64,000 nucleotides of DNA from Actinomadura coerulea (GTDB lineage Bacteria; Actinomycetota; Actinomycetes; Streptosporangiales; Streptosporangiaceae). Position 1 is the first letter of the stretch, and every line of letters begins with the position of its first letter. The notes beneath the pieces were generated by a model. That model did not search any database. It was not told where the DNA came from and saw nothing but the letters and a program-made list of their open reading frames with translations. The position numbers and the translations under genes are program-made. The stretch spans positions 4,464,001 to 4,528,000 of the forward strand of contig NZ_JACHMQ010000001.1 of NCBI RefSeq assembly GCF_014208105.1, read 5' to 3'. Shown here one piece after another: positions 18,187 to 26,844 of this stretch.

Positions 18187-19209
18187 ATGAAACTCCGCAC
18201 CTTCGCCATCGCCGTCATGGCGCCGGCACTGGCACTCGCCGGCACCGCCTGCGGCGGTGACTCGGGCGACAGCACGAGCGCCTCGGGCAAGAAGCTGACC
18301 AAGGTCACGCTGACCCTGAACTGGTACCCCTACGGCGAGCACGCGCCGTTCTACTACGGCAAGAAGAAGGGCATCTTCGAAAAGCACGGCATCGACCTGG
18401 AGATCAAGGCGGGCCAGGGCTCGCAGAAGACCGTCCAGGCCACCGGCGCCGGGCAGACCGACTTCGGCTGGGCCGACACGCCCGCGCTGCTCGCCGCCGT
18501 CGACAAGGGCATGCCGGTCAAGAGCATCGGCGTGTTCCTGCAGACGACGCCCGCGTCCGTGCAGTCGTTCACCTCGGCCGGGATCAAGAAGCCCGCCGAC
18601 CTGAAGGGCAAGAAGATCGCGGGGACGGCCGGCGACGCGCTGGCGCGCACCTTCCCGGTGTTCCTGCAGAAGAACGGGATGAGCGCGAGCGACGTCCCCG
18701 TCCAGAACACCGACCCGGCCGGGAAGATGGCCGCGGTGCTGGCCGGCAAGACCCAGGGGCTCATGGGCTTCGCGAACGACCAGGGCCCGACGATGGCCGC
18801 CAAGTCCGGCAAGGAGGTCTCGTACCTGCGGTACTCCGACTTCGGGCTGAACTTCTTCTCCAACGGCCTGCTGGCCGGCGAGCGGAAGCTGAAGAGCGAC
18901 GCGGGGCTCGTCAAGGAGATGGTCGCGGCGACGAGCGAGTCGTGGACGGCCGCGGAGGGCGACCAGGCGGGCGCGGTCGCGAGCATGGCGGGCGCGTCCG
19001 AGCAGCTGCCGCCCGAGAAGGTGCTCACCGAGCAGTTCAAGACCACGCTGACGCTGCTGCACACCCCCGCGACGCAGGGCAAGGCGCCGGGCGTCAACTC
19101 CGAGGACGACTGGAAGCAGACGATCGCCACCTTCCAGCAGGCCGGGGTCATCGGCAAGGCGCAGGCGCCGTCGGAGTACTGGCAGGCGTCGGCCGCTCCG
19201 CAGACGTGA
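18187..19209 (+). CDS. ABC transporter substrate-binding lipoprotein (NMT1/THI5-like)
   Basis: 340 residues. Starts MKLRTFAIAVMAPALALAGTACGG: a lipoprotein signal peptide with lipobox AGTAC, so the mature protein is anchored at Cys22. The body fits the NMT1/THI5 and SsuA fold, with TLTLNWYPYGEHAPFYYGKKKGIF near the start and QTDFGWADTPALLAA around residue 95. Relatives bind thiamin precursors, riboflavin-like, aromatic or sulfonate ligands; the ligand here is not determined. ATG at 18187 with GGAGGG upstream. Operon: permease upstream (127 nt), ATPase 11 nt downstream. Confidence 0.9.
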   Translation: MKLRTFAIAVMAPALALAGTACGGDSGDSTSASGKKLTKVTLTLNWYPYGEHAPFYYGKKKGIFEKHGIDLEIKAGQGSQKTVQATGAGQTDFGWADTPALLAAVDKGMPVKSIGVFLQTTPASVQSFTSAGIKKPADLKGKKIAGTAGDALARTFPVFLQKNGMSASDVPVQNTDPAGKMAAVLAGKTQGLMGFANDQGPTMAAKSGKEVSYLRYSDFGLNFFSNGLLAGERKLKSDAGLVKEMVAATSESWTAAEGDQAGAVASMAGASEQLPPEKVLTEQFKTTLTLLHTPATQGKAPGVNSEDDWKQTIATFQQAGVIGKAQAPSEYWQASAAPQT

Positions 19210-19220
19210 CGGGAGGAGCG

Positions 19221-20051
19221 ATGAGGATCATGAGCGAGAAAGCCACCGCGAAGCCGGGCACCGGCCGGGAGGCCGGCACGGAGAACGCCGTCAGCCTCGA
19301 CGAGGTCGCCGTCCGGTTCCGCACCCGCAAGCGCGACGTCACCGCCCTGCGCGAGGTGTCGCTGGACGTCCCGATGGGCGAGTTCGTCGCGATCGTCGGC
19401 CCGTCCGGGTGCGGCAAGTCCACGATGCTGAAGCTGGTCGCGGGGCTGCTGAAGCCCTCGACCGGGAACGTGCGGCTGCGCGGCGACAAGGTCGACGGAC
19501 CGCGCCCCGACATCGGCTACGTGTTCCAGCGGGCCGCGCTGCTGGAGTGGCGCAGCGCCCGCAAGAACATCCTGCTCCAGGCGGAGATGCGCAAGATGCC
19601 GGCCGAGCTGGCGCGCAGGCGGACCGCCGAGCTGATCGAGATGACCGGCCTGAAGGGCTTCGAGGACGCGCTGCCGCACGAGCTCTCGGGCGGCATGCAG
19701 CAGCGGGTGGCGCTGTGCCGGGCGCTGCTGCACGAGCCGCGCGTCCTGCTGATGGACGAGCCGTTCGGCGCCCTCGACGCCCTCACCCGCGAGCAGCTCA
19801 ACATCGAGATGAACCGGATCTGGCGGGAGACGGGCACGACCGTCCTGCTGGTCACGCACTCCATCGCGGAGGCCGCCTACCTGGCCAACCGCGTCGTGGT
19901 GATGACCGACAGGCCGGGGTCGATCGCCGAGATCATCGACGTCGACCTGCCCGCGGAGCGCGACTACGCCGCCACGATGGCCCGCCCGGAGTTCGCCCGC
20001 GTCACCAACCGCATCCGGGGGCTCCTCGGCGCGGGCGCCGCGGCCGACTGA
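19221..20051 (+). CDS. ABC transporter ATP-binding protein (SsuB/TauB type)
   Basis: 276 residues. Walker A GPSGCGKST at 60-68, Q-loop FQRAALLEWRSARKN, signature LSGGMQQR, Walker B LLMDEPFGALD and switch His in VTHSIAEA, all intact. Drives import with the permease and lipoprotein encoded just upstream; GGGAGGAGCG precedes the ATG. The tail after the ATPase fold is short, as in NitD/SsuB subunits, with no regulatory domain. Confidence 0.95.
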   Translation: MRIMSEKATAKPGTGREAGTENAVSLDEVAVRFRTRKRDVTALREVSLDVPMGEFVAIVGPSGCGKSTMLKLVAGLLKPSTGNVRLRGDKVDGPRPDIGYVFQRAALLEWRSARKNILLQAEMRKMPAELARRRTAELIEMTGLKGFEDALPHELSGGMQQRVALCRALLHEPRVLLMDEPFGALDALTREQLNIEMNRIWRETGTTVLLVTHSIAEAAYLANRVVVMTDRPGSIAEIIDVDLPAERDYAATMARPEFARVTNRIRGLLGAGAAAD

Positions 20052-20140
20052 CCGGCGCGCACCGGACGGCGCGCACCGACTGAAGCGCAACCGACCGGCG
20101 CGCACCGCTCGGCGCGCCGGAGGGCGCGCCGCACTGGACA
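20052..20140. repeat. Short GC-rich repeats GGCGCGCACCG between operon genes
   Basis: The unit CGGCGCGCACCG occurs three times (near 20054, 20067 and 20095) with a degenerate copy between them, in the 115-bp gap between the ATPase gene and the oxidoreductase gene. No gene seen here. Confidence 0.5.
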
Positions 20141-20166
20141 CACACGACAGGCTAGGAAGGAACGGG

Positions 20167-21318
20167 ATGGCACGCAGGTCCATCGGGATCGTCATGAACG
20201 GCGTCACCGGCCGGATGGGGTACCGCCAGCATCTTCTGCGCTCGATCCTCGCGATCAGGGAGCAGGGCGGGGTCCGCACGGCCGAGGGCACCGTGCTGTG
20301 GCCGGAGCCGGTGCTGGTGGGACGCAGCGAGACCAAGCTGCGCGAACTGGCCGAACGGCACGGGCTGACGGCGTGGACGACCGACCTGGCCGAGGCGCTG
20401 GCGCGTCCGGACACCGAGGTCTACTTCGACGCCCAGGTCACCTCGGCGCGGGTCGAGGCGATCCGCGCGGCGGTGGCCGCGGGCAAGCACGTCTACACGG
20501 AGAAGCCCATCTCCGAGGACCTCGACGAGGCGCTCGCCCTGGCACGCCTGGCCGACGAGGCCGGTATCAAGCACGGCGTGGTGCAGGACAAGCTGTTCCT
20601 GCCGGGGCTCCTCAAGCTCAAGCGGCTGGTGGACGGCGGGTTCTTCGGCCGGATCCTGTCGGTGCGCGGCGAGTTCGGGTACTGGGTGTTCGAGGGCGAC
20701 TGGCAGGAGGCCCAGCGGCCCAGCTGGAACTACCGCGCCGAGGACGGCGGCGGCATCATCCTGGACATGTTCTGCCACTGGCGGTACGTGCTGGACGGGG
20801 TGATCGCGCCGGTGCGGTCGGTGCAGGCGCTGGGCGCGACGCACATCGGCGAGCGGGTGGACGAGCACGGCAAGCCCTACGAGGCCACCGCCGACGACGC
20901 CGCCTACGGGATCTTCGAGCTGGAGGGCGGGATCGTCGCCCAGATCAACTCCTCGTGGGCCACCCGGGTGTTCCGCGACGAGCTGGTGGAGTTCCAGGTC
21001 GACGGCACGGAGGGGTCGGCGGTCGCGGGGCTGCGGCGCTGCCGCGTCCAGCACCGCTCGATGACGCCGAAGCCGGTGTGGAACCCCGACCTGCCCGCCA
21101 CCGAGGACTTCCGCTCCCAGTGGCAGGAGATCCCCGACAACACCGAGTTCGACAACGGCTTCAAGACCCAGTGGGAGATGTTCCTGCGCCACGTCGCCGA
21201 CGACGGCCCCTTCCCGTGGGACTTCTACGCCGGAGCGCGCGGCGTCCAGCTCGCCGAGCTGGGCCTGCGGGCGTGGCGGGAGGGCCGCCGCCTCGACGTC
21301 CCGGAGCTGACCCGATGA
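20167..21318 (+). CDS. Gfo/Idh/MocA-family oxidoreductase
   Basis: 383 residues. An N-terminal NAD(P)-binding domain begins IGIVMNGVTGRMGYRQ, and the conserved EKP appears as HVYTEKPISEDLDEAL near residue 113-115. The C-terminal domain carries the substrate-site segment GGGIILDMFCHWRYVLD, with Asp/His at the usual catalytic positions. These enzymes oxidise sugar or cyclitol hydroxyls, often to 3-keto glycosides. The first ~60 residues are longer than usual between the two first strands. It is coupled to the DUF993 gene by an ATGA overlap and precedes a TIM-barrel isomerase, an association repeated in actinobacterial sugar catabolism clusters. Confidence 0.88.
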   Translation: MARRSIGIVMNGVTGRMGYRQHLLRSILAIREQGGVRTAEGTVLWPEPVLVGRSETKLRELAERHGLTAWTTDLAEALARPDTEVYFDAQVTSARVEAIRAAVAAGKHVYTEKPISEDLDEALALARLADEAGIKHGVVQDKLFLPGLLKLKRLVDGGFFGRILSVRGEFGYWVFEGDWQEAQRPSWNYRAEDGGGIILDMFCHWRYVLDGVIAPVRSVQALGATHIGERVDEHGKPYEATADDAAYGIFELEGGIVAQINSSWATRVFRDELVEFQVDGTEGSAVAGLRRCRVQHRSMTPKPVWNPDLPATEDFRSQWQEIPDNTEFDNGFKTQWEMFLRHVADDGPFPWDFYAGARGVQLAELGLRAWREGRRLDVPELTR

Positions 21319-22454
21319 GGATCGACCTGCCCGGGGCGCCCGGCCACGCGATGAGCGAGCCGCGCACCTACAAGCCGCCCGCCGGGCCGGCCGCGTCCCG
21401 CGTCGCGTACGCGGCCGCGCACGTGGTGGCCGGGGCGGCCGGGGGCGGTGCGGCCGGGGGCGTGGAGCTGGACTGGGACGCGACGCTGGCGTTCCGCCGG
21501 CACCTGTGGTCCTACGGGCTGGGCGTCGCCGAGGCCATGGACACCGCCCAGCGCGGCATGGGCCTGGACTGGGCGACGACCCGCGAGCTCATCGTGCGGA
21601 GCGGTGAGGAAGCGCTTTCAGCAGGGGGCCGGATCGTCTGCGGGGCGGGCACCGACCAGCTGCCCGCGGGGCCCGCGTCGCTGGAGGAGATCGCCGCCGC
21701 CTACGAGGAGCAGCTCGCCGTCATCGAGTCCGTCGGCGCGGTGCCGGTGCTGATGGCGAGCCGGCACCTGGCCGCCGCGGCGAGCGGCCCGGAGGACTAC
21801 GCCGCCGTGTACGGGCGACTGCTGGCCCAGGTCAGCCGGCCGGTCGTGCTGCACTGGCTGGGCCCGATGTTCGACCCGGCGCTGGAGGGCTACTGGGGCT
21901 CGGCCGACCTGGACGTGGCGTCCGGCGCGCTGCTCGCCCTGATCGGCGAGCACGCGTCCAGGATCGACGGAGTGAAGATCTCGCTGCTGGACGCGGCACG
22001 GGAGATCGACCTGCGCCGCCGGCTGCCGGCCGGGGTCCGCCTCTACACCGGGGACGACTTCAACTACCCGGAGCTGATCCGGGGCGACGCCGAGGGGCAC
22101 AGCGACGCGCTGCTCGGCGTCTTCGACCCCATCGCGCCCGCCGCCGCCGCGGCCCTGCACGCGCTCGACGGCGGCGACACCGCGTCCTACGAGGAGATCT
22201 TCGGCCCCACGGTGCCGCTGGCCCGGCACCTCTTCGAGACCCCCACCTACTACTACAAGACGGGAGTGGTGTTCCTGGCCTGGCTGACCGGCCACCAGCG
22301 GCATTTCCGGATGGTCGGCGGGCTGGAGACCGCGCGATCGGTGACGCACATGGCCGGCCTCTTCCGGCTCGCCGACGCCGCCGGCCTCTTCCCCGACCCC
22401 GACCTCGCGGCGCACCGGATGCGCGCATGGCTGACCGTCCAGGGAGCCGAGTGA
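21315..22454 (+). CDS. DUF993 family protein (TIM-barrel, aldolase-like)
   Basis: 379 residues. The conserved blocks of DUF993 are present: AFRRHLWSYGLGVAEAMDTAQRGMGLDW, CGAGTDQLP, HWLGPMFDPALEGYWG, DGVKISLLD, GDDFNYPELI and FETPTYYYKTGVVFLAWL. The family is predicted to adopt a dihydrodipicolinate-synthase/aldolase-like barrel; the KIS lysine (GVKIS) may be the Schiff-base residue (inference). It always sits near Gfo/Idh/MocA and sugar isomerase genes; no reaction is assigned. Start ATG overlaps the previous stop. An operator-like palindrome is embedded in its codons at 21606-21621. Confidence 0.85.
   Translation: MRIDLPGAPGHAMSEPRTYKPPAGPAASRVAYAAAHVVAGAAGGGAAGGVELDWDATLAFRRHLWSYGLGVAEAMDTAQRGMGLDWATTRELIVRSGEEALSAGGRIVCGAGTDQLPAGPASLEEIAAAYEEQLAVIESVGAVPVLMASRHLAAAASGPEDYAAVYGRLLAQVSRPVVLHWLGPMFDPALEGYWGSADLDVASGALLALIGEHASRIDGVKISLLDAAREIDLRRRLPAGVRLYTGDDFNYPELIRGDAEGHSDALLGVFDPIAPAAAAALHALDGGDTASYEEIFGPTVPLARHLFETPTYYYKTGVVFLAWLTGHQRHFRMVGGLETARSVTHMAGLFRLADAAGLFPDPDLAAHRMRAWLTVQGAE
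21606..21621. promoter_or_regulatory. Intragenic LacI-operator-like site
   Basis: GAGGAAGCGCTTTCAG inside the DUF993 coding sequence matches the perfect upstream operator at 13 of 16 positions, centred on AGCGCT. Could act as an auxiliary operator or roadblock. Confidence 0.45.
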
Positions 22455-22497
22455 TGGGGAGCCGCGTGATGGAGGTCCGCGTGACGGAGGGGGGCGC

Positions 22498-23331
22498 GTG
22501 AAGAGGTTCAGCCTCAACCAGTGGACGACCAGGCACTGGCCACTGGAGGAACTGGCCGCCGGCTGCGCGTCCGCCGGGGTGACAGGCGTCGGGCTGTGGC
22601 GCGAGCCCGTCGCCGAGTACGGCCTTGTCCGCACCGGCAGGCTCATGCGCGACCACGGGCTGGCGGTCACGTCCCTCTGCCGGGGCGGCTTCTTCCAGGA
22701 GCCGGACGCGCTGGAGAACAACCGCCGCGCCGTCGAGGAGGCGGCCGAGCTGGGCGCGCCCGCCCTGTGCCTGGTCAGCGGCGGCCTTCCGGACGGGTCC
22801 CGCGACCTGGACGGGGCGCGCTCGCGCGTCGCCGACGTCCTGGCCGAGCTCGCGCCCTACGCGGGTGAGCACGGCGTCCAGCTCGCGATCGAGCCGCTGC
22901 ACCCGATGTTCTGCTCGGACCGGTGCGTCGTCTCCACCCTCGGGCAGGCGCTCGACCTCGCGGCGCCGTTCCCGTCCTCGCAGGTGGGCGTCATGGTCGA
23001 CACCTACCACCTGTGGTGGGACCCGGCGGTGTGGGACGGCATCGCCCGCGCGGGCGCCGAGGGCAGGATCTCGCTGTTCCAGGTCGCCGACTGGGTCACT
23101 CCGCTGCCCGAGAACGTCCTCACCGGGCGCGGCATGCTCGGCGACGGGCACGTCGAACTGCGCCGCTTCCGCGAGGCGGTGGACGCCACCGGCTACACCG
23201 GCCCGATCGAGGTGGAGATCTTCAACGACGCGCTGTGGGCCATGCCGGGCCCCGAGGCCCTCGCCCTCACGATGGCCCGCTACGAGGAGCACGTCCACGA
23301 CGACCCCGTCTCCAGGGAAGACGGGGCGTGA
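22498..23331 (+). CDS. Sugar phosphate isomerase/epimerase family TIM-barrel protein
   Basis: 277 residues of the xylose-isomerase-like (AP endonuclease 2) fold. Metal-ligand positions are visible: ALCLVSGGLPDG, IEPLHPMF (Glu), VGVMVDTYHLWWDP (Asp/His), HVELRRF and IEVEIFNDALW (Glu). Start is the GTG at 22498 following GGAGGGGGGC. It overlaps the downstream permease gene by four bases (GTGA). With the Gfo/Idh and DUF993 enzymes it forms a probable ketose/keto-sugar processing set; substrate unknown. Confidence 0.88.
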   Translation: MKRFSLNQWTTRHWPLEELAAGCASAGVTGVGLWREPVAEYGLVRTGRLMRDHGLAVTSLCRGGFFQEPDALENNRRAVEEAAELGAPALCLVSGGLPDGSRDLDGARSRVADVLAELAPYAGEHGVQLAIEPLHPMFCSDRCVVSTLGQALDLAAPFPSSQVGVMVDTYHLWWDPAVWDGIARAGAEGRISLFQVADWVTPLPENVLTGRGMLGDGHVELRRFREAVDATGYTGPIEVEIFNDALWAMPGPEALALTMARYEEHVHDDPVSREDGA

Positions 23332-24605
23332 GGTCCGCTCCGGCGCGCCCGCGCGCGTCCGGCCCCGGCGGCGGGCGGACGTGGCGGGCGGCGGCCGGGG
23401 CGTGGCTCGGGATCGGGACGGCGCCGGGCGCGCTCGTCCTCGGGGCGCAGGTCGGCGGGCGGCACGGCGGCGCGCTTCCCGTCCCGGTCCTGGTGGTCGG
23501 CGGGGTCGTCATGGCCGCGCTGCTCGCCGCGCAGGGACGTCTCGGCCTGCGGGAGCCGGCCGGGGAGAACGCCGGCATGGCCGACCTCGCGCCCCGCTAC
23601 CTCGCCCCGGTCGCCGAGCGCGCCTCTACCGCGCTGCTCGCGGTCGCGATGGTCGGCTGGTTCGGGTTCAACGTCGGCCTCGGCGGGGCGGCCGCCGCGG
23701 CGCTCGGCGGCGTCCCGGACGCGGCCGGGGTCGCGGTGCTGACCGTCCCCACGGTCGCGCTGCTGGTCGCGGGCGGCGGCCGGTGGAACGCGGTCGCGGT
23801 CGCCACCACCCTCACCGCGGTCGCGCTGATCGGCATCGTCGCGGTGCGGCTCGCGCCGCCCGCGCCGCCGGTCTCGTTCGCGCGCGACGGGCCGCCCGGC
23901 GTCCTCGCCGCGGACCTCGCCGGATACATCGGGTACGTGTCGGTGTTCGCCGTGCGGGCCCCCGACTTCACCGTCGGCCTGCGCGGCCGCCGGGACCTCG
24001 CGGCCTGCGTCGCGCTCCTGGTCGTCCCCGCCCTGGCGGCCTCCGTCGTCGGCGCCGGGGTCGCGGCGGCCAGCGGCTCCACCGATGTGGTCGCGGTCCT
24101 CGCCGGCCCGGACGGGCTCCCGGCCGCGAACCTGTTCGTCGCGGCGTCGGTCATCGCCCCGACCCTCGCCGCCGTGCACTCCGGCGCCCTGGCCGCCGGC
24201 CGCTTCCTCCCCGGCCCGCCCGGCCCCGGCCGGGCGGGCGGCGCCGGGCGGCGGGCCGCGGCGGTGCTGGCGATCGCGGTGCCGGGGGCGGTGCTCGCGG
24301 CGCTCCGGGTCGACCGGATGCTGCTCGAATGGCTGACGGTGCTGGCGGCCGCGCTGCCGGCGCTCGTTCCGCCGATGGCGGCGGAGTTCGGGCGGAGGCG
24401 GCGCGGGCGCGCGGGGCGGCCCGTGGCGACGTGGATCTGGGCGCCCGGCGCGGCGGTGGCCGTGGCGCTGACCCTGGCCGGGCATGCGGCCGCCGCCCCC
24501 GCCGGTCTGGTCGTCTCCACGGCCGCGACGCTGGTCCACGCCTGGTTCCGCCGGAGCGGACGGGACGAGATGTCCACATCCGGCTGGCCCGAAATTCGTC
24601 CTTGA
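23328..24605 (+). CDS. Multi-pass membrane permease (possibly NCS1/CodB-like)
   Basis: 425 residues, about 12 hydrophobic segments, GTG start overlapping the preceding stop (GTGA). Features recalling nucleobase:cation symporters (NCS1/cytosine permease) are an N-terminal GIGTAPGALVLGAQ, a helix with MVGWFGFNVGLGG and another with YIGYVSVFAVRAPDFT, but the match is loose and the sequence is very Ala/Gly/Val-rich. It is the last gene of the LacI-linked operon and presumably imports or exports the pathway's substrate. Family assignment is tentative, membrane location is confident. Confidence 0.6.
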   Translation: MRSAPARPRASGPGGGRTWRAAAGAWLGIGTAPGALVLGAQVGGRHGGALPVPVLVVGGVVMAALLAAQGRLGLREPAGENAGMADLAPRYLAPVAERASTALLAVAMVGWFGFNVGLGGAAAAALGGVPDAAGVAVLTVPTVALLVAGGGRWNAVAVATTLTAVALIGIVAVRLAPPAPPVSFARDGPPGVLAADLAGYIGYVSVFAVRAPDFTVGLRGRRDLAACVALLVVPALAASVVGAGVAAASGSTDVVAVLAGPDGLPAANLFVAASVIAPTLAAVHSGALAAGRFLPGPPGPGRAGGAGRRAAAVLAIAVPGAVLAALRVDRMLLEWLTVLAAALPALVPPMAAEFGRRRRGRAGRPVATWIWAPGAAVAVALTLAGHAAAAPAGLVVSTAATLVHAWFRRSGRDEMSTSGWPEIRP

Positions 24606-24630
24606 CGTCGGGCGGGCCCGGTCGTACCTT

Positions 24631-24660
24631 CTGGAAAGCGCTTCCAGAAAGCGCTTTCCT
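24631..24660. promoter_or_regulatory. Two overlapping LacI-type operators before the PQQ dehydrogenase gene
   Basis: TGGAAAGCGCTTCCAG (24632-24647) and CAGAAAGCGCTTTCCT (24645-24660) overlap, with AGCGCT centres 13 bp apart. They match the 17138 operator at 12 and 14 of 16 positions and end 30 nt before the next ATG, overlapping the expected promoter. Confidence 0.75.
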
Positions 24661-24690
24661 GCCACCGATCCCCACCCTAGGACGGCTGGA

Positions 24691-26784
24691 ATGCGAAGTA
24701 AGCTCAGCTGGTGTCTCCTCACGATCGCGGCGCTCCTGCTGCCGCTGCTCAGCGTCCCGCCCGCGGCGCTGGCCCGGGACGACGCCCCGATCCTCGACCC
24801 GATCCCCGAAGACCCCGCCCCGTCCGGCCTCGGCCTCGTCCTCCAGGAGGTCGCGCAGCTGCCGAAGTCGACGCCGACGGGCACCCCCACCGACCCGCGG
24901 CTGCTGCGGTGGAACCGCATCAACTACGTCGGTGAGGTCCCCGACAACTCGGGCCGCCTGTACGTGCCGGACCTGAACGGCAACCTGTACATGCTCGACA
25001 AGAAGACCCGCACCCCCCGCGTCTACCTGGACGTCGCCGCCACGTTCGCGCCCGACTTCTTCTCCCAGGCCGGACTCGGACAGGGCTTCGGATTCGTCGC
25101 GTTCCACCCTGACTTCCGGAAGAACGGGAAGTTCTACACCACGCACGTCGAGGCGGGCGAGGCGCTCAAGACCAAGACGCCCGACCTCACCGCGCAGCCG
25201 AAGACCGGCTACCACGGCGTCGTCGACGAGTGGACGGCCAAGGACCCGAAGGCCGAGACCTTCTCCGGGACGCACCGCGAGATCCTGCGCATCGGGTTCG
25301 CGGGGCGCATCCACAACCTCCAGCAGATCGACTTCAACCCGAACGCCCGTCAGGGCGACGCCGACTACGGCAAGCTCTACCTGTCGGTCGGCGACGGCGG
25401 CAACGGCAACGTCGGCGACAACGGCGGCGACCCGCAGAACCTCGGCGTCCCGCAGGGCAAGATCCTGCGGATCGACCCCGCCGGGAACGACAGCGCCAAC
25501 GGCAGGTACGGCGTTCCGGCCGACAACCCGTTCGCCGGGCAGGCCGGCAGGCTCGGCGAGATCTACGCCTACGGCATGCGCGACCCGCACCGGTTCAGCT
25601 GGGACACCGGCGGCGCGCACCGGCTGTTCCTCGCGCACATCGGCGAGCACGAGATCGAGTCGATCCACGAGCTCTACCCGGGCGCGAACATCGGATGGAG
25701 CGAGCGGGAGGGCGCGTTCACGTTCCGCAAGGACGACCGCTGCCACCTGTACCCGCTGCCGGCCGACGACGCCAAGTACGACTACGAGTACCCGCTCGCG
25801 GCCTACGACCACGACCCGCCCGCCGACTGGAACTGCTCCAGCGACGTCGGCCGCGCCATCTCCGGCGGCTACGTGTACCGCGGCGCGCGACTGCCCGCGC
25901 TGCGCGGCAAGTACCTGTTCACCGACATCGTGAGCGGCCGGCTCATGTACACCGAAGAGTCGGAGATGAAGCACGACTCGACCGGCACCAACCGCGCCCA
26001 GATCTACGACCTGGCGGCCTACGACACCTCCGGCAGGCCCGTCACGATGCAGGAGCTGGCCGGCGACAAGCGCGTCGACCTGCGGTACGGGTCGGACGGC
26101 AAGGGCGAGCCCTACCTGCTCGCCAAGGCCAACGGCAAGATCTGGAAGGTCGTCGGGACGAAGCGGGTCGCGTCCGGCGCGGCCGGCCCGGTCCGCGTCG
26201 GGAACGCGATGGACGCCGGGAGCTGGACGCCCGTCACGCCGTCCAAGTGGCGGTTCCCCGGCGACCAGGTGGTCCTGGCCGAGGCCGGCGAGCAGCGCCC
26301 CGGGCCGCGCCGACCGTTCGAGTACGCGGTGCTGAACAAGGGCCCCGCGCTCACCTCGACGCGGATCGACGCGAAGGTGCGGCTCGACACGCCGGTGTCG
26401 GTCAGCAACCGGGACGTGATCGTCGTCTTCGGCTACCAGGACGACACGCACTTCTACTACGCGCACCTGTCCAGCGACAACACCATCTACCCGCACAACG
26501 GGATCTTCCTGGTGAACGGCGCCGACCGGCTGCGCATCGACCAGCAGTGGAACGCCAACCGGTCGCACGGGGCCCCGCCCGCCATCACCGACGAGGCGTG
26601 GCACCGTGTCCGGGTGGACCGCCGCGCGGACACCGGAGAGATCGCCGTGTACGTGGACGGGGCGTCCAAGCCCGTCTTCACGGCCCTCGACAAGACCCTC
26701 GGCTCCGGCCGGGTGGGCTTCGGCTCGTTCGACAACATCGGCCGGCTCCGCGACCTGACGGTCCGCGGAACCTCGGCGCAGTAA
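24691..26784 (+). CDS. Secreted PQQ-dependent sugar dehydrogenase with C-terminal lectin-like domain
   Basis: 697 residues. Signal peptide: MRSKLSW then a ~20-residue hydrophobic stretch ending around ALA-RDD. The next ~470 residues are a beta-propeller of the glucose/sorbosone (aldose) dehydrogenase family: GLGQGFGFVAFHPDF, LYLSVGDGGNGN, NLGVPQGKILRIDP, YAYGMRDPHRFSWD (the conserved RNP/RDPHR site), and ISGGYVYRG. The last ~200 residues form a concanavalin-A-like/DUF1080-like sandwich with HFYYAHLSSDN and GRVGFGSFDNIG. Likely oxidises a sugar outside the cell. The adjacent operators place it under the same LacI repressor as the import operon. Confidence 0.85.
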   Translation: MRSKLSWCLLTIAALLLPLLSVPPAALARDDAPILDPIPEDPAPSGLGLVLQEVAQLPKSTPTGTPTDPRLLRWNRINYVGEVPDNSGRLYVPDLNGNLYMLDKKTRTPRVYLDVAATFAPDFFSQAGLGQGFGFVAFHPDFRKNGKFYTTHVEAGEALKTKTPDLTAQPKTGYHGVVDEWTAKDPKAETFSGTHREILRIGFAGRIHNLQQIDFNPNARQGDADYGKLYLSVGDGGNGNVGDNGGDPQNLGVPQGKILRIDPAGNDSANGRYGVPADNPFAGQAGRLGEIYAYGMRDPHRFSWDTGGAHRLFLAHIGEHEIESIHELYPGANIGWSEREGAFTFRKDDRCHLYPLPADDAKYDYEYPLAAYDHDPPADWNCSSDVGRAISGGYVYRGARLPALRGKYLFTDIVSGRLMYTEESEMKHDSTGTNRAQIYDLAAYDTSGRPVTMQELAGDKRVDLRYGSDGKGEPYLLAKANGKIWKVVGTKRVASGAAGPVRVGNAMDAGSWTPVTPSKWRFPGDQVVLAEAGEQRPGPRRPFEYAVLNKGPALTSTRIDAKVRLDTPVSVSNRDVIVVFGYQDDTHFYYAHLSSDNTIYPHNGIFLVNGADRLRIDQQWNANRSHGAPPAITDEAWHRVRVDRRADTGEIAVYVDGASKPVFTALDKTLGSGRVGFGSFDNIGRLRDLTVRGTSAQ

Positions 26785-26790
26785 CGGCCT

Positions 26791-26827
26791 CTCCGGGCGG
26801 GCGACGCGAGCCGCCGCCCGCCCGGAG
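26791..26827 (+). terminator. Hairpin between the dehydrogenase and LamG genes
   Basis: 13-bp perfect stem CTCCGGGCGGGCG / CGCCCGCCCGGAG with an 11-base loop, 6 nt after the stop codon. It may attenuate or end transcription, or stabilise the upstream mRNA. Confidence 0.7.
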
Positions 26828-26844
26828 GGCCCCAAGGAGTCGAC

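Noticed and set aside
20052..20140. Repeats as a terminator
   Set aside because: The GGCGCGCACCG units are direct repeats and do not fold into one clear stem; downstream genes are the continuation of the same operon.
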